Source: Pandoraea fibrosis (GTDB taxonomy: Bacteria > Pseudomonadota > Gammaproteobacteria > Burkholderiales > Burkholderiaceae). From it: a stretch of DNA of 64,000 nt. The notes below the pieces were generated by a model. That model was not told the origin of the DNA. It did no database searches and was given only the letters and a program-made list of their open reading frames with translations. Positions within the stretch are counted from its first letter, which is position 1, and each line of letters opens with the position of its first letter. Made by a program: the position numbers and the translations under genes. The stretch lies in contig NZ_CP047385.1 of the NCBI RefSeq assembly GCF_000807775.2, forward strand, positions 1,426,001-1,490,000, written 5' to 3'. Positions 46,452 to 55,005 of the stretch are shown in pieces.

Positions 46452-46558
46452 TGGGGCTCTCGTGTCGATAGACGAGCGATCGTCGTCGGCACGGTTGCCG
46501 TGGGTCATGCGGTGACAGCCATTACAAGGTTCGCTGCCTCGTCATGGGGGCCGCGTTC

Positions 46559-46602
46559 AAAAAAACAGCGCCTTGCGAGTGAATCGCAGGCGCTGTTTTT
46601 TT
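46559..46602. terminator. Bidirectional terminator between pyrF and pncC
   Basis: AAACAGCGCCTTGCGA pairs with TCGCAGGCGCTGTTT (one mismatch) around a 5-base loop, flanked by A and T runs. Confidence 0.88.
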
Positions 46603-46692
46603 ATGGTGGTGGACGCAGCGTTGGCGCTGTTGTCGCGTCGTCGCACAGCCGGCTGTGCAGGGCAGTTGGGACGAATCCGACGAACGGGACGA

Positions 46693-47196
46693 TTACGGTT
46701 CGGCCTTGTCGAGCAACTCGATGACACCACGCAACGCATATTGCGCCGCCTGACTGCGCACCTGTGTGCGATCGCCCTTGAACTGCTTCGTCTCGACGAG
46801 GGTCGTGACACGATTACTCCAGCCGAAGCACACCATGCCTACCGGCTTGTCGGGCGTGCCACCGCCGGGACCCGCGACGCCGGTGATCGACAACGAGAGT
46901 TGGGCGCGACTATTGAGCAACGCGCCTTCGGCCATCGCGCGTGCCACGGGTTCACTCACGGCACCATGCTTCTCGATAAGTTCGGCTGGCACGCCGATCA
47001 TCTCGGACTTGGCCTGGTTCGAGTAGGTGACGAAACCACGCTCGAACCATTCGCTGCTGCCGGAAATGTCGGTGATCGCCGTGGCGACGAGGCCACCGGT
47101 GCACGACTCGGCCGTCGTCAGCATCAGGCGTTCTTCACGCAGACGGTTGCCGACTTTTATCGACAGTTGAGCCAGAAGATTTTGTTCGGAGACCAC
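46693..47196 (-). CDS. pncC: Nicotinamide-nucleotide amidohydrolase (CinA C-terminal family)
   Basis: Deamidates NMN to NaMN in pyridine nucleotide recycling. The 167-residue stand-alone domain starts at a GTG (47196). Key segments: TTAESCTGGLVATAITDISGSS with catalytic Ser (near 30), ERGFVTYSNQAKSEMIGVP, GAVSEPVARAMAEG, and SITGVAGPGGGTPDKPVGMV. No CinA N-terminal domain. Downstream of pgpA on the same strand. Confidence 0.94.
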   Translation of the reverse strand: MVSEQNLLAQLSIKVGNRLREERLMLTTAESCTGGLVATAITDISGSSEWFERGFVTYSNQAKSEMIGVPAELIEKHGAVSEPVARAMAEGALLNSRAQLSLSITGVAGPGGGTPDKPVGMVCFGWSNRVTTLVETKQFKGDRTQVRSQAAQYALRGVIELLDKAEP

Positions 47197-47248
47197 GGGA
47201 CGACGCCTTCAAAAAGTCGATGCAACGATGACGCAACGAGCACGCCGT

Positions 47249-47770
47249 TTAGATCGAGCGCCACAGCGCAATCACGAGCAGCGTGCAGAAGGCGGCGACG
47301 AGATCGTCCAGCATGATCCCGAGGCCACCCTTTACGGTGCGGTCGAAGTAGCGGATGGGCGGCGGTTTGACGGCATCGAAAAAGCGGAACAGAACGAACG
47401 CCACCAGTTGGCCACCGAAGCTTGCCGGGGTAATGAACAGCAGCACGATCCAGAAGGCGACGATCTCATCCCAGACGACTGCGCTCGGGTCCTGCGTGCC
47501 GAGCTTATGCGCCGTATAGCTGCAAATCCAGACGCCGCCCACAAGCGACGCGGCGATCAACACGCCCCAGCCGGTGACCGTCAGATACAGATTGAGCACC
47601 AGATACGACGCCCAGCCGAAAAGGGTGCCCACCGTGCCCGGTGCGAAGGACGACAAGCCTGTGCCGAAGCCGAGCGAAAACAGGTGCGCGGGGTGCGACA
47701 GCAGAAAACGTGAGGTCGGCCGGCGCGGGCGACTGCCCGGGTTGACGGCGGCCGTTTGATCAGTGCTCAT
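47249..47770 (-). CDS. pgpA: Phosphatidylglycerophosphatase A
   Basis: Removes phosphate from phosphatidylglycerol phosphate in phospholipid synthesis. The 173 residues have FSLGFGTGLSSFAPGTVGTLFGWASYLVL (substrate site and first helix), DPSAVVWDEIVAFWIVLLF with the conserved Asp-Glu, and FRFFDAVKPPPIRYFDRTVKGGLGIMLDDLVAAFC. The ATG overlaps the thiL stop (ATGA, 47767-47770), so the two are coupled. Confidence 0.95.
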   Translation of the reverse strand: MSTDQTAAVNPGSRPRRPTSRFLLSHPAHLFSLGFGTGLSSFAPGTVGTLFGWASYLVLNLYLTVTGWGVLIAASLVGGVWICSYTAHKLGTQDPSAVVWDEIVAFWIVLLFITPASFGGQLVAFVLFRFFDAVKPPPIRYFDRTVKGGLGIMLDDLVAAFCTLLVIALWRSI

Positions 47771-48768
47771 TGGAAATGGTCGAAACTTTTGAAATCGGCA
47801 GCGACGGCCGCGCCGGTATTGTCATGAAGGTGCAGCATCGTTTGGCGCGCGTCGGGAACCGCTATTGTACCGATACGCGTAAGACGTATGCCCAGTTCGT
47901 CGCCGATCGCCGTGATTCGCTGCCGTTGGGCACTCTCGGCGCAGAAGCACAGTTGATAGTCGTCTCCGCCTGCGAGCGTGCAAAGTTGTTGAATCGCGGG
48001 CGTTTGTGAGGAAAGCAATGCGGAACGGGGAAGTGCATCGACGTTGACCTGCGCGCTCACGTCCGAGCGTTCCAGAATATGGCCGAGGTCGCCGAGTAAT
48101 CCGTCCGAGATGTCCAGCGCCGCGCGTGCGACGCCCCGCAGGGCCAGGCCGAGTGATATTTGCGGCTCGGGCCAGTCCATTGCACGCCGCGCCAGCGCAA
48201 GGTCGTCCGATGGCAGTGACCATTCGCCTCGCAATGCGCCGAGCGCCAGCCGGGCATCGCCGAGGGTCCCGGAGACCCAGACGTCGTCGCCGGGTTGTGC
48301 CGCATCGCGACGCAGTGCCTCGGCGCCCGGCACGCTGCCGAACACCGTCACGCAGAGATTTCGCGGCCCCCGGGTGGTGTCGCCACCAATTAACGGGCAC
48401 GCGTAGCGGTCGGCCAACGCGCTCAGCCCTTGTGCGAATGGCGCGAGCCACGCGGGATCGCTGTCGGGCAGGGCGAGCGCCAGCGTGAATCCCAGGGGCT
48501 GCGCACCCATCGCCGCCAGATCGGAGAGGTTGACCGCGAGTGTCTTATGACCGAGCGCGCACGGATCGACGTCCGGGAAGAAGTGTCGGCCTTCGACAAG
48601 CATGTCGGTGGAAATTGCGAGTTGCTCGCCCGCTGGCGGGCGCAACAAGGCGCAATCGTCGCCGATGCCGAGCGTGACATGCTCACGCTGACGCGTTGCG
48701 TGAGTGAAGAAACGGTCGATGAGCGAGAACTCGGATAGCGGCGAAGTTGACGGGAGGGTTGTGGTCAT
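47767..48768 (-). CDS. thiL: Thiamine-monophosphate kinase
   Basis: Phosphorylates thiamine monophosphate to the diphosphate cofactor. The ATG at 48768 gives 333 residues (MTTTLPSTSPLSEFSLIDRFF); a TTG at 48789 is possible, and neither has a clear ribosome site. Conserved metal and nucleotide motifs: GIGDDCALL, ISTDMLVEGRHFF, GHKTLAVNLSDLAAMGAQP, GGDTTRGP, DISDGLLGDL. Heads thiL-pgpA and possibly pncC. Confidence 0.95.
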   Translation of the reverse strand: MTTTLPSTSPLSEFSLIDRFFTHATRQREHVTLGIGDDCALLRPPAGEQLAISTDMLVEGRHFFPDVDPCALGHKTLAVNLSDLAAMGAQPLGFTLALALPDSDPAWLAPFAQGLSALADRYACPLIGGDTTRGPRNLCVTVFGSVPGAEALRRDAAQPGDDVWVSGTLGDARLALGALRGEWSLPSDDLALARRAMDWPEPQISLGLALRGVARAALDISDGLLGDLGHILERSDVSAQVNVDALPRSALLSSQTPAIQQLCTLAGGDDYQLCFCAESAQRQRITAIGDELGIRLTRIGTIAVPDARQTMLHLHDNTGAAVAADFKSFDHFQ

Positions 48769-48906
48769 GGGCACCGGCACGGTTGCCAACCTGGGCGGAG
48801 TATTGCGTTGCCGCGCGAGGGCATGGCAACGTCAGACGTCAGGCGGGCAGGCAATGGATCAATGCGTCGGAACGCAGGGCTGCGTAAATGGGCAGCGCGA
48901 ACCCCT

Positions 48907-48935
48907 ATTCTAAGAGGCTGTCTGCGCTTTCCCAA
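48907..48935 (-). promoter_or_regulatory. Likely thiL promoter
   Basis: On the minus strand TTGGGA (48935-48930) and TAGAAT (48912-48907) are separated by 17 bases, about 140 bases before thiL. The leader shows no TPP riboswitch motif. Confidence 0.5.
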
Positions 48936-49204
48936 GCAAACAAACGCGGGGGCGTCCCGAATTCGGTCGATGTCTCACGATCCTCTCGGATAACACCTGA
49001 GTCGAATTTCATCTCGCGTCTGAAAAGGCGGGCGATGGTGCGATGCAGCGTTGAGTTCACACGGATTTCTGGTCACTATCGTCATGGAATTGCGGTAACG
49101 CAGGTGTGGCCCTTATCCGTTTTTTGCATAAATGGCGTGAATAAATAGGGCTACAATTCGCAGAGAAATTTTGATTCATTTTGTTCGCCCAAGAGCCTTT
49201 CTCC
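48936..49204 (+). promoter_or_regulatory. maeB upstream region with a promoter-like element
   Basis: No gene is visible here. GGGCTACAAT at 49148-49157 is the third copy in the window of this element and lies 48 bases before the maeB ATG. The surrounding DNA is unusually AT-rich (TTTTTTGCATAAATGG). No -35 at standard spacing; TTGCAT is 22 bases away. Confidence 0.45.
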
Positions 49205-51508
49205 ATGCCCACGCCGATCGATCCGAAACTGCGCGAAGCTGCGCTCGAGTATCACGAATTCCCCACTCCCGGCAAAATCGCCATCGCGCCGACCAAGCAG
49301 TTGCTCAACCAACGCGATCTCGCGCTGGCGTACTCGCCGGGCGTTGCGGCCGCGTGTGAGGAAATCGTCATCGATCCGCTCAATGCGTCGCGCTATACGG
49401 CGCGTGGCAATTTGGTCGGTGTGATCTCGAACGGCACCGCCGTGCTTGGGCTGGGCGACATCGGCCCGCTGGCATCGAAACCGGTGATGGAAGGCAAGGG
49501 CGTGCTGTTCAAGAAGTTCGCCAATATCGACGTGTTCGACATCGAGATCGACGAGAAAGACCCGGAGAAGCTCGTCGAGATCATCGCCGCGCTGGAACCG
49601 ACCTTCGGCGCGATCAACCTGGAAGACATCAAGGCCCCGGAGTGCTTCATCGTGGAGCGCAAGCTGCGCGAGCGCATGAAGATTCCGGTCTTCCACGACG
49701 ATCAGCACGGCACGGCCATCGTCGTCGCCGCTGCACTGATCAATGGCCTGAAGGTCGTTGGCAAGGATCTGAAGTCGGTAAAGCTGGTCACGTCCGGCGC
49801 AGGAGCTGCCGCGCTCGCGTGTCTGGACTTGCTGGTCGACATGGGGCTGCCCATTGAGAACGTATGGGTGACGGACCTCGCCGGGGTGGTGTACGAGGGC
49901 CGCACCGAACTGATGGACCCGGAGAAGATCCGCTTCTCGCAAAAGACCGATGCACGCAGCCTGGCCGAAGTGATCGGCGGGGCGGACGTGTTCCTCGGTC
50001 TGTCGGCGGCCGGCGTGCTCAAGCCCGAAATGGTCAAGACGATGGGCGACAAGCCGCTGATCTTTGCGTTGGCCAATCCGAACCCGGAAATCACGCCGGA
50101 ACTCGCGAAGGAAGTGCGCCCGGACTGCGTGATGGCAACGGGGCGTACCGACTATCCGAATCAGGTCAACAACGTTCTGTGCTTCCCGTTCATTTTCCGT
50201 GGCGCCATTGATGTCGGTGCGACCACGATCACGCGCTCGATGGAAATCGCCGCCGTGAATGCGCTGGCGGAACTGGCGCGTCAGGAGCAGAGCGATATCG
50301 TGGCGTCGGCTTACGGTATCAAGAATCTGTCGTTTGGCCCGGAATACCTGATTCCGAAGCCGTTCGACCCGCGTTTGCTGGTCAAGGTCGCCACCGCCGT
50401 GGCCGAAGCGGCGATGGCCGCGGGCGTCGCCACGCGCCCGCTTGCGGATGTGGATGCCTACTCGCAGTCGCTGCAGCAGTTCGTGTACCACAGCGGCGGT
50501 CTGATGAAGCCGCTCTTCTCGGTGGCGCGTAGCGTGCCTGCCAACAAGAAGCGCATTGCGTTCGCCGAAGGTGAAGAAGAGCGCGTGTTGCGCGCCGTGC
50601 AAGTGCTCGTGGACGAGCGTGTGGCCACGCCGATTCTGGTCGGACGTCCGGCCGTGATCGAGCACCGCATCGAGCAATATGGCCTGCGCCTGACGCCGGG
50701 CGTCGATTTCACCGTCGTCAATCCGGAGCACGACGAGCGCTATCGCGATTACTGGGAGACGTATCACCAGTTGACCAACCGCAAGGGCGTGACGGCGTCG
50801 TATGCGCGTGTTGAAATGCGTCGCCGTACCACGCTGATCGCCGCCATGCTGGTGCGCAAGGGCGAGGCAGACGGCTTGATTTGCGGCACGGTGTCGACGC
50901 CGGGCCGTCACCTGCACTTCATCGATCGCGTGATCGGTAAGCGCGCGGGCGGTCATGTCTACGCTGCGATGAACGCCCTGATTCTGCCGAATCGCCAGAT
51001 TTTCCTGGTCGACACGCACATCAATCAGGATCCGAGCGCCGAAGAGTTGGCCGAGATCACGCTGATGGCGGCCGATGAGATTCGCCGTTTCGGCATCCAG
51101 CCGAAGGTGGCGCTGCTCTCGCACTCGAACTTCGGTACGAGCGATGCGAGTTGCGCTCGCAAGATGCGCGAAACATTGGCAATTCTGCAAGAGCGTGCGC
51201 CGGAACTGGAAGTCGACGGTGAAATGCACGGCGATTGCGCACTCGATCCGGAACTGCGTGCGCGCATCATGCCGGAATCGACGCTGACCGGTGCCGCCAA
51301 CCTGCTCGTGATGCCGAACATCGACGCGGCCAACATTGCGTACAACCTGCTCAAGACGGCCGCCGGTAACAACGTTGCGATCGGCCCGATCTTGTTGGGC
51401 GCTGCGAAGCCGGTGCACATCCTGACCGAATCGGCTACGGTACGCCGCATCATCAACATGGTCGCGCTGGTGGTGGCCGATGCGGCAGCGCAGCAAGAGT
51501 CGCGCTGA
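49205..51508 (+). CDS. maeB: NADP-dependent malic enzyme with phosphotransacetylase-like domain
   Basis: Oxidatively decarboxylates malate to pyruvate, yielding NADPH. The ATG at 49205 gives 767 residues. The malic enzyme part (about 1-430) has [30 protein letters not shown], the dinucleotide loop [12 protein letters not shown] and [10 protein letters not shown]. The C-terminal part (about 440-760) is a phosphotransacetylase-like domain ([36 protein letters not shown]), which in this hybrid family is regulatory, binding acetyl-CoA. Followed by a long terminator. Confidence 0.96.
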   Translation: MPTPIDPKLREAALEYHEFPTPGKIAIAPTKQLLNQRDLALAYSPGVAAACEEIVIDPLNASRYTARGNLVGVISNGTAVLGLGDIGPLASKPVMEGKGVLFKKFANIDVFDIEIDEKDPEKLVEIIAALEPTFGAINLEDIKAPECFIVERKLRERMKIPVFHDDQHGTAIVVAAALINGLKVVGKDLKSVKLVTSGAGAAALACLDLLVDMGLPIENVWVTDLAGVVYEGRTELMDPEKIRFSQKTDARSLAEVIGGADVFLGLSAAGVLKPEMVKTMGDKPLIFALANPNPEITPELAKEVRPDCVMATGRTDYPNQVNNVLCFPFIFRGAIDVGATTITRSMEIAAVNALAELARQEQSDIVASAYGIKNLSFGPEYLIPKPFDPRLLVKVATAVAEAAMAAGVATRPLADVDAYSQSLQQFVYHSGGLMKPLFSVARSVPANKKRIAFAEGEEERVLRAVQVLVDERVATPILVGRPAVIEHRIEQYGLRLTPGVDFTVVNPEHDERYRDYWETYHQLTNRKGVTASYARVEMRRRTTLIAAMLVRKGEADGLICGTVSTPGRHLHFIDRVIGKRAGGHVYAAMNALILPNRQIFLVDTHINQDPSAEELAEITLMAADEIRRFGIQPKVALLSHSNFGTSDASCARKMRETLAILQERAPELEVDGEMHGDCALDPELRARIMPESTLTGAANLLVMPNIDAANIAYNLLKTAAGNNVAIGPILLGAAKPVHILTESATVRRIINMVALVVADAAAQQESR

Positions 51509-51552
51509 TCCCGCGGGTGTGCGAGGCGGTTCGCCGCTGTTCGCCACACGTT

Positions 51553-51598
51553 AACGACAAAACGCCGCACCCGTTCGGGGCGGCGTTTTGTCGTTTTT
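51553..51598 (+). terminator. Long terminator after maeB
   Basis: A perfect 16-bp stem AACGACAAAACGCCGC/GCGGCGTTTTGTCGTT enclosing an 11-base loop that itself contains CCCG/CGGG, then TTT. Confidence 0.9.
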
Positions 51599-51674
51599 GC
51601 GACGTATTTGGCTGATCGTATATGTTCATGTGAGTGCTTGCTGTCGCGAAAACCCTTGTGTTTTCATGAATTTG

Positions 51675-51680
51675 TTGACT
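51675..51680 (+). promoter_or_regulatory. Possible -35 of the barnase-like gene
   Basis: TTGACT in an AT-rich stretch about 120 bases before the RNase start; no convincing -10 at 16-18 bases. Low confidence. Confidence 0.25.
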
Positions 51681-51797
51681 AGTTTGGTTGCAAAATGTAA
51701 GCCGACATTGATTCTCGTGAGCAATAGCGATAACCTTACGGCTTCACCCACCAGAACGGGTCCGCAGCGCAAAACGGCGCCGGGCGACAGGCTAGCT

Positions 51798-52199
51798 ATG
51801 ACAATGGCACGTTGGCTTCATCGGGGCATCGTGGCGCTGACGGCGGCTGGTAGTGTTTTTCTGGCGGGTAATACCGTGGCGCGCGAAACCGCGCCATACG
51901 TCACGGATCAAACGGCAGCGGTTTCCGTTGCCGAATTGCCTCGCGAAGCGCAGCGCACGCTGACGCTGATTGCTCAGGGTGGGCCGTTCCCTTATGCCAA
52001 GGATGGCATTGTGTTCGGGAACTACGAAAAGCGCCTGCCAAAAAAGCCGCGAGGCTATTACCATGAATATACGGTGCCGACTCCCGGCGCCCGCAATAGA
52101 GGTGCCAGGCGCATCATCTGCGGCGGTGACCAACGTACAGTGGATCCGTGTTACTACACCCAAGATCACTACAACAGTTTTAGACGCATAAGGGAATGA
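51798..52199 (+). CDS. Secreted barnase-like guanyl-specific ribonuclease
   Basis: Extracellular RNase of the barnase (N1/T1) family. The ATG at 51798 gives 133 residues: signal peptide MTMARWLHRGIVALTAAGSVFLAGNTVA (cleavage near residue 28-30), then the compact RNase domain. The catalytic set aligns with barnase: Glu in YYHEYTVP (E73), Arg in GARNRGARR (R83, R87) and His in TQDHYNSFRRIR (H102). Two extra cysteines (RIICGGD and VDPCYY) suggest a disulfide. The barstar gene follows by seven bases, so the cell makes inhibitor from the same message. Likely target: RNA of competitors or prey, or nutrient scavenging. Confidence 0.88.
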   Translation: MTMARWLHRGIVALTAAGSVFLAGNTVARETAPYVTDQTAAVSVAELPREAQRTLTLIAQGGPFPYAKDGIVFGNYEKRLPKKPRGYYHEYTVPTPGARNRGARRIICGGDQRTVDPCYYTQDHYNSFRRIRE

Positions 52200-52206
52200 C
52201 AGCAGT

Positions 52207-52755
52207 ATGAGTGAGCCGGTTTTCGCACAGGAACGCGGGAAAGATCTTATGGCAGATCCATTCGGTGCGGGCGAGGGCAACTTGTTCAAGCAGGTGCTGG
52301 GCCTGCATGCTGTCGCGCGGGCTGGCCGCCGCCATACCTTATCGGAAGAGGGAGATATGAGTCTTTTCAAGACCGTCAGGCCGAATATTGTGCAGTCGAT
52401 CCGCGCATTCCGCGTGCCGGAACTGGCCGCAGAGGCCGAGCGACTCGGACAGCACTTCCTTTACGCCAATTGCTCGCAGGCGCAAAGCAAGACCGAGGTG
52501 CTGGAGACGATTGCCACGTCGTTCTTGTTCCCCAAGCATTTCGGGAAGAACTACGACGCGTTGCACGATTGCCTCACCGATCTGGTGAGTCACTCCGGAC
52601 CGCAGCCGGGTTTCGTGGTGGTGCTGGAGGGATTGCCGGTGGTGACGAAGTTCGATAAGGACGGCCGGGAAACGCTGCTTGATGTTTTCCGCGATGCCGC
52701 TGAGTTCTGGTCGGAGCGTCGCGTGAGTTTCCGTGTGTTCTACTCATTTGCCTGA
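52207..52755 (+). CDS. Barstar family RNase inhibitor with N-terminal extension
   Basis: Cytoplasmic inhibitor of the neighbouring RNase. The barstar domain (about 85-182) contains FPKHFGKNYDALHDCLTDL, matching barstar's YYGENLDALWDCLTG with both key Asp residues, and ends DVFRDAAEFWSERRVSFRVFYSFA. About 80 residues precede it, which simple barstars lack. An internal ATG at 52357 (MSLFKTVRPNIVQ) with GAGGGAGAT in front would remove 50 of these and may be the true start. Toxin gene first, inhibitor second. Confidence 0.88.
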   Translation: MSEPVFAQERGKDLMADPFGAGEGNLFKQVLGLHAVARAGRRHTLSEEGDMSLFKTVRPNIVQSIRAFRVPELAAEAERLGQHFLYANCSQAQSKTEVLETIATSFLFPKHFGKNYDALHDCLTDLVSHSGPQPGFVVVLEGLPVVTKFDKDGRETLLDVFRDAAEFWSERRVSFRVFYSFA

Positions 52756-52870
52756 TCGTTAATGACTTCATCGACGATGAAGGTTCGCGCCATCCTCGTC
52801 TGACGGGGTGAAACGAGTCCGCTGATGTGAGTCGGTGCCATGTCGATGCCGGTCGTTTCGGAGGCAAGAA

Positions 52871-52897
52871 AAAAGGTCCGCGTTGCGGACCTTTTCT
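52871..52897. terminator. Bidirectional terminator after barstar
   Basis: AAAAGGTCCGC-GTT-GCGGACCTTTT, 11-bp perfect stem, between converging barstar and DUF937 genes. Confidence 0.87.
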
Positions 52898-52945
52898 CAT
52901 TTCTGACCGGGTATTGGCGACGTGTCGCTTGCCCTGCCTCAGCAA

Positions 52946-53584
52946 TCAGCCGGTATGGCCGCCGAGGAATTTCTGCGCCAGACTCGCCAGATCCAATTGA
53001 CCCTGCGGCAAGTCGCCGTTCGGTGTGAGGTGATTGACCACCTCGGGCAATAGCGAGGACAACTGCTGCGCAGCTTCGTCCTGACTGACGCCCGCGCTAT
53101 CGGCCAGTTGCTGCAAATGTCCGCCCGGGCCCAGCGCTTGCGCTACCTGATCGGCCGAGACCGGCTGATTGCCGCCGGTGCCGACCCAGGAACGCACGGC
53201 GTCGCCGAGGCCTCCGTTTTCGAGCATTTGCGTCAAACCGCCCAAGCCGCCAAGCGCTCCCACCAAATCGCCGGGTGAGGTCGCCGGGGCGCCCGCCCCC
53301 GTCGGCTGCGCGGCCTGAGCGCCACCCAGCAAGCCGCCCAGAAGCCCGCCGAGACCGCCACCACCGGCTGCGGCACCACCGCCCAGCATTCCGCCGAGTG
53401 CGCCGCCTAGCGAGCCGAGCAGGTCGCCGCCGCCTTGTCCGCCCTGGCCTTGCGCGTTGCCGGAGCGGCTGGCAATCATCGCCAGCAAGCCCATCAGCAG
53501 CAACATCTTGGTATTGCCGCCGCCGCTGGTGCCACCGGCCTGATTGCCCGACACACCGCCGAGAATGGAATCGAGGATACCCAT
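52946..53584 (-). CDS. DUF937 (YidB-like) glycine-rich protein
   Basis: A 212-residue protein of unknown function starting MGILDSILGG. Three parts: an N-terminal LDSILGG...MLLLMGLLAMIAS helix; a very Gly/Leu-rich stretch (about 50-95, GGALGGMLGGGAAAGGGGLGG); and a C-terminal YidB-like globular domain (LVGALGGLGGLTQMLENGGLGDAVRSWVGTG, PVSADQVAQALG). AAGGAG lies nine bases before the ATG. Family members in enterics affect biofilm, with no known activity. Upstream of rsmE in the order of transcription is the reverse: rsmE lies behind its start. Confidence 0.85.
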   Translation of the reverse strand: MGILDSILGGVSGNQAGGTSGGGNTKMLLLMGLLAMIASRSGNAQGQGGQGGGDLLGSLGGALGGMLGGGAAAGGGGLGGLLGGLLGGAQAAQPTGAGAPATSPGDLVGALGGLGGLTQMLENGGLGDAVRSWVGTGGNQPVSADQVAQALGPGGHLQQLADSAGVSQDEAAQQLSSLLPEVVNHLTPNGDLPQGQLDLASLAQKFLGGHTG

Positions 53585-53633
53585 GAGGAATTACTCCTTA
53601 GGCTTGAGAAGCCGTTGTCCGAGTCATCTTTGC

Positions 53634-54371
53634 TTACCAACCGCCCCAGCGTGCGGCCAAAGCAGCGAGTACCGCAATGCCCGCTGTTTCCGTCCGCAAG
53701 ATACGTTCGCCCAAGCGAATGGCCGTGAAGCCGGCCTCCCGCGCCAGCGTTTCTTCCTGAGGTGCCAGCCCGCCTTCCGGGCCGAAGAGCAACACGCCGG
53801 GCTCCGGCGGTGCTTCGCGCGGCAGCGAATCGAAACCGCTGTCTGCTCTAGGTGACAATAGCACACGCCATCCGTAGCTTGTCACCGTGTTCTGCTCGCG
53901 CAGCCATGCGCCGATTGGGCGGATGGGCAGGATGCGTGGCACGCAATTTCTTCCACTCTGCTCGCAAGCGGCTTGCGCCAACGCCTGCCAGTGCGCCACC
54001 CGCTTTGCGGCGCGTTCGGCATCGAGGCGGATGACCGATCGTTCGGTGGCAAGCGGCTGGATATCCGTCACACCGAGTTCGATGGCCTTTTCGATCAGCC
54101 AGTCCATTTTGTCGCCGCCGGCAATGCCCTGCGCCAGGGTGACGCGATAGGGCGTCTCCGCCTCCCGGGCATCGTGCTGTCCTAGCTGGGCCGTGGCATG
54201 GCGTTTCTCCAGCGTCGTGAGCACCGCTGGGTATTCGCCGCCGGCACCGTTGAACAGCGTGAGCGTGTCACCGGTCTTCAGGCGCAATACCTGAACGTGA
54301 CGAACCACGGCGTCGGGAAGGTCGAGCAGGGCGCCAGCGTGCAGCGGCGCATCGATGAAAAAGCGAGGCAT
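53634..54371 (-). CDS. rsmE: 16S rRNA (uracil(1498)-N(3))-methyltransferase
   Basis: Methylates U1498 in the decoding region of the 30S subunit. The 245-residue SPOUT enzyme has a PUA-like N-terminal part (MPRFFIDAPLHAGALLDLPDAVVRHVQVLRLKTGD) and the knot with LLFGPEGGLAPQEE and IRLGERILRTETAGIAVLAALA, which bind SAM. Complete. Confidence 0.95.
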   Translation of the reverse strand: MPRFFIDAPLHAGALLDLPDAVVRHVQVLRLKTGDTLTLFNGAGGEYPAVLTTLEKRHATAQLGQHDAREAETPYRVTLAQGIAGGDKMDWLIEKAIELGVTDIQPLATERSVIRLDAERAAKRVAHWQALAQAACEQSGRNCVPRILPIRPIGAWLREQNTVTSYGWRVLLSPRADSGFDSLPREAPPEPGVLLFGPEGGLAPQEETLAREAGFTAIRLGERILRTETAGIAVLAALAARWGGW

Positions 54372-54445
54372 ACGGGCGAAGGGCGAGGGAAGACGCGCGG
54401 CGCGTTGGGGACAGAAGCATACCCCAATGCGCTCGCAGCACGGGC

Positions 54446-54868
54446 TTAACTGCGTGGTGCAACGGGTCGGGCAAAGCCCCAGCGATACCCGTCCAGGTCT
54501 TCCAGTTGGCAGAAGCGATCCCCCCAGAACTGATCGTTGGGGGGCATCAGTCCCTTCGCGCCCGCGGCGATGGCTCGGGCGTACAGCGCATCGACATCCT
54601 CCGTGTACACGTAGAAGCTTTGCGGCGCTTCCACGCCCGAGGTGCGCGGCGTGCGCGCCGTACTGGCAAACGCGCCTTCGGGGGCGAACATCAGGATCAG
54701 TTGGCCCTGATAGAACATTTCGACGTGCATGACAGCACCGTCGTCGTCCACCATGTCGTGCACCGTGAAGCCGAACGCATGCTCGTAGAACGTCGCGGCG
54801 GCTCGGGCGTCACGCACGGTCAGGTACGGCGTCAACCACGGCACATGGGATGGGCGAGGATCGGACAT
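54446..54868 (-). CDS. VOC (glyoxalase/bleomycin-resistance-like) family protein
   Basis: A 140-residue single VOC fold: WLTPYLTVRDARAAATFYEHAFGFTVHDMVDDDGAVMHVEMFYQGQLILMFAPEG...FYVYTEDVDALYARAIAAGAKGLMPPNDQFWGDRFCQLEDLDGYRWGFA. The PhnB-like wording (QFWGDRFCQLEDLDGYRW) is visible, but the substrate is unknown and metal ligands are incomplete compared with glyoxalase I. Stands between rsmE and speE without a terminator between, so could be read with either. Confidence 0.82.
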   Translation of the reverse strand: MSDPRPSHVPWLTPYLTVRDARAAATFYEHAFGFTVHDMVDDDGAVMHVEMFYQGQLILMFAPEGAFASTARTPRTSGVEAPQSFYVYTEDVDALYARAIAAGAKGLMPPNDQFWGDRFCQLEDLDGYRWGFARPVAPRS

Positions 54869-55005
54869 GACTGTGCTCCGGTAAGTCCGCCGGCGGGGCG
54901 ATGGGGGGCGTCCAAAAAACGGGTGAGGGCGCGCACGAGGAAAGCCGACGGTCGTGACCCGCCCTCAATATACAAGGAACGCGTGTTCGCTTCACCCGCA
55001 CGGCG

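Noticed and set aside
48769..48930. Possible TPP riboswitch in the thiL leader
   Set aside because: No CUGAGA or other thi-box core on the minus strand.
49151..51547. 798-codon frame antisense to maeB
   Set aside because: No motif or ribosome site; the sense strand is malic enzyme.
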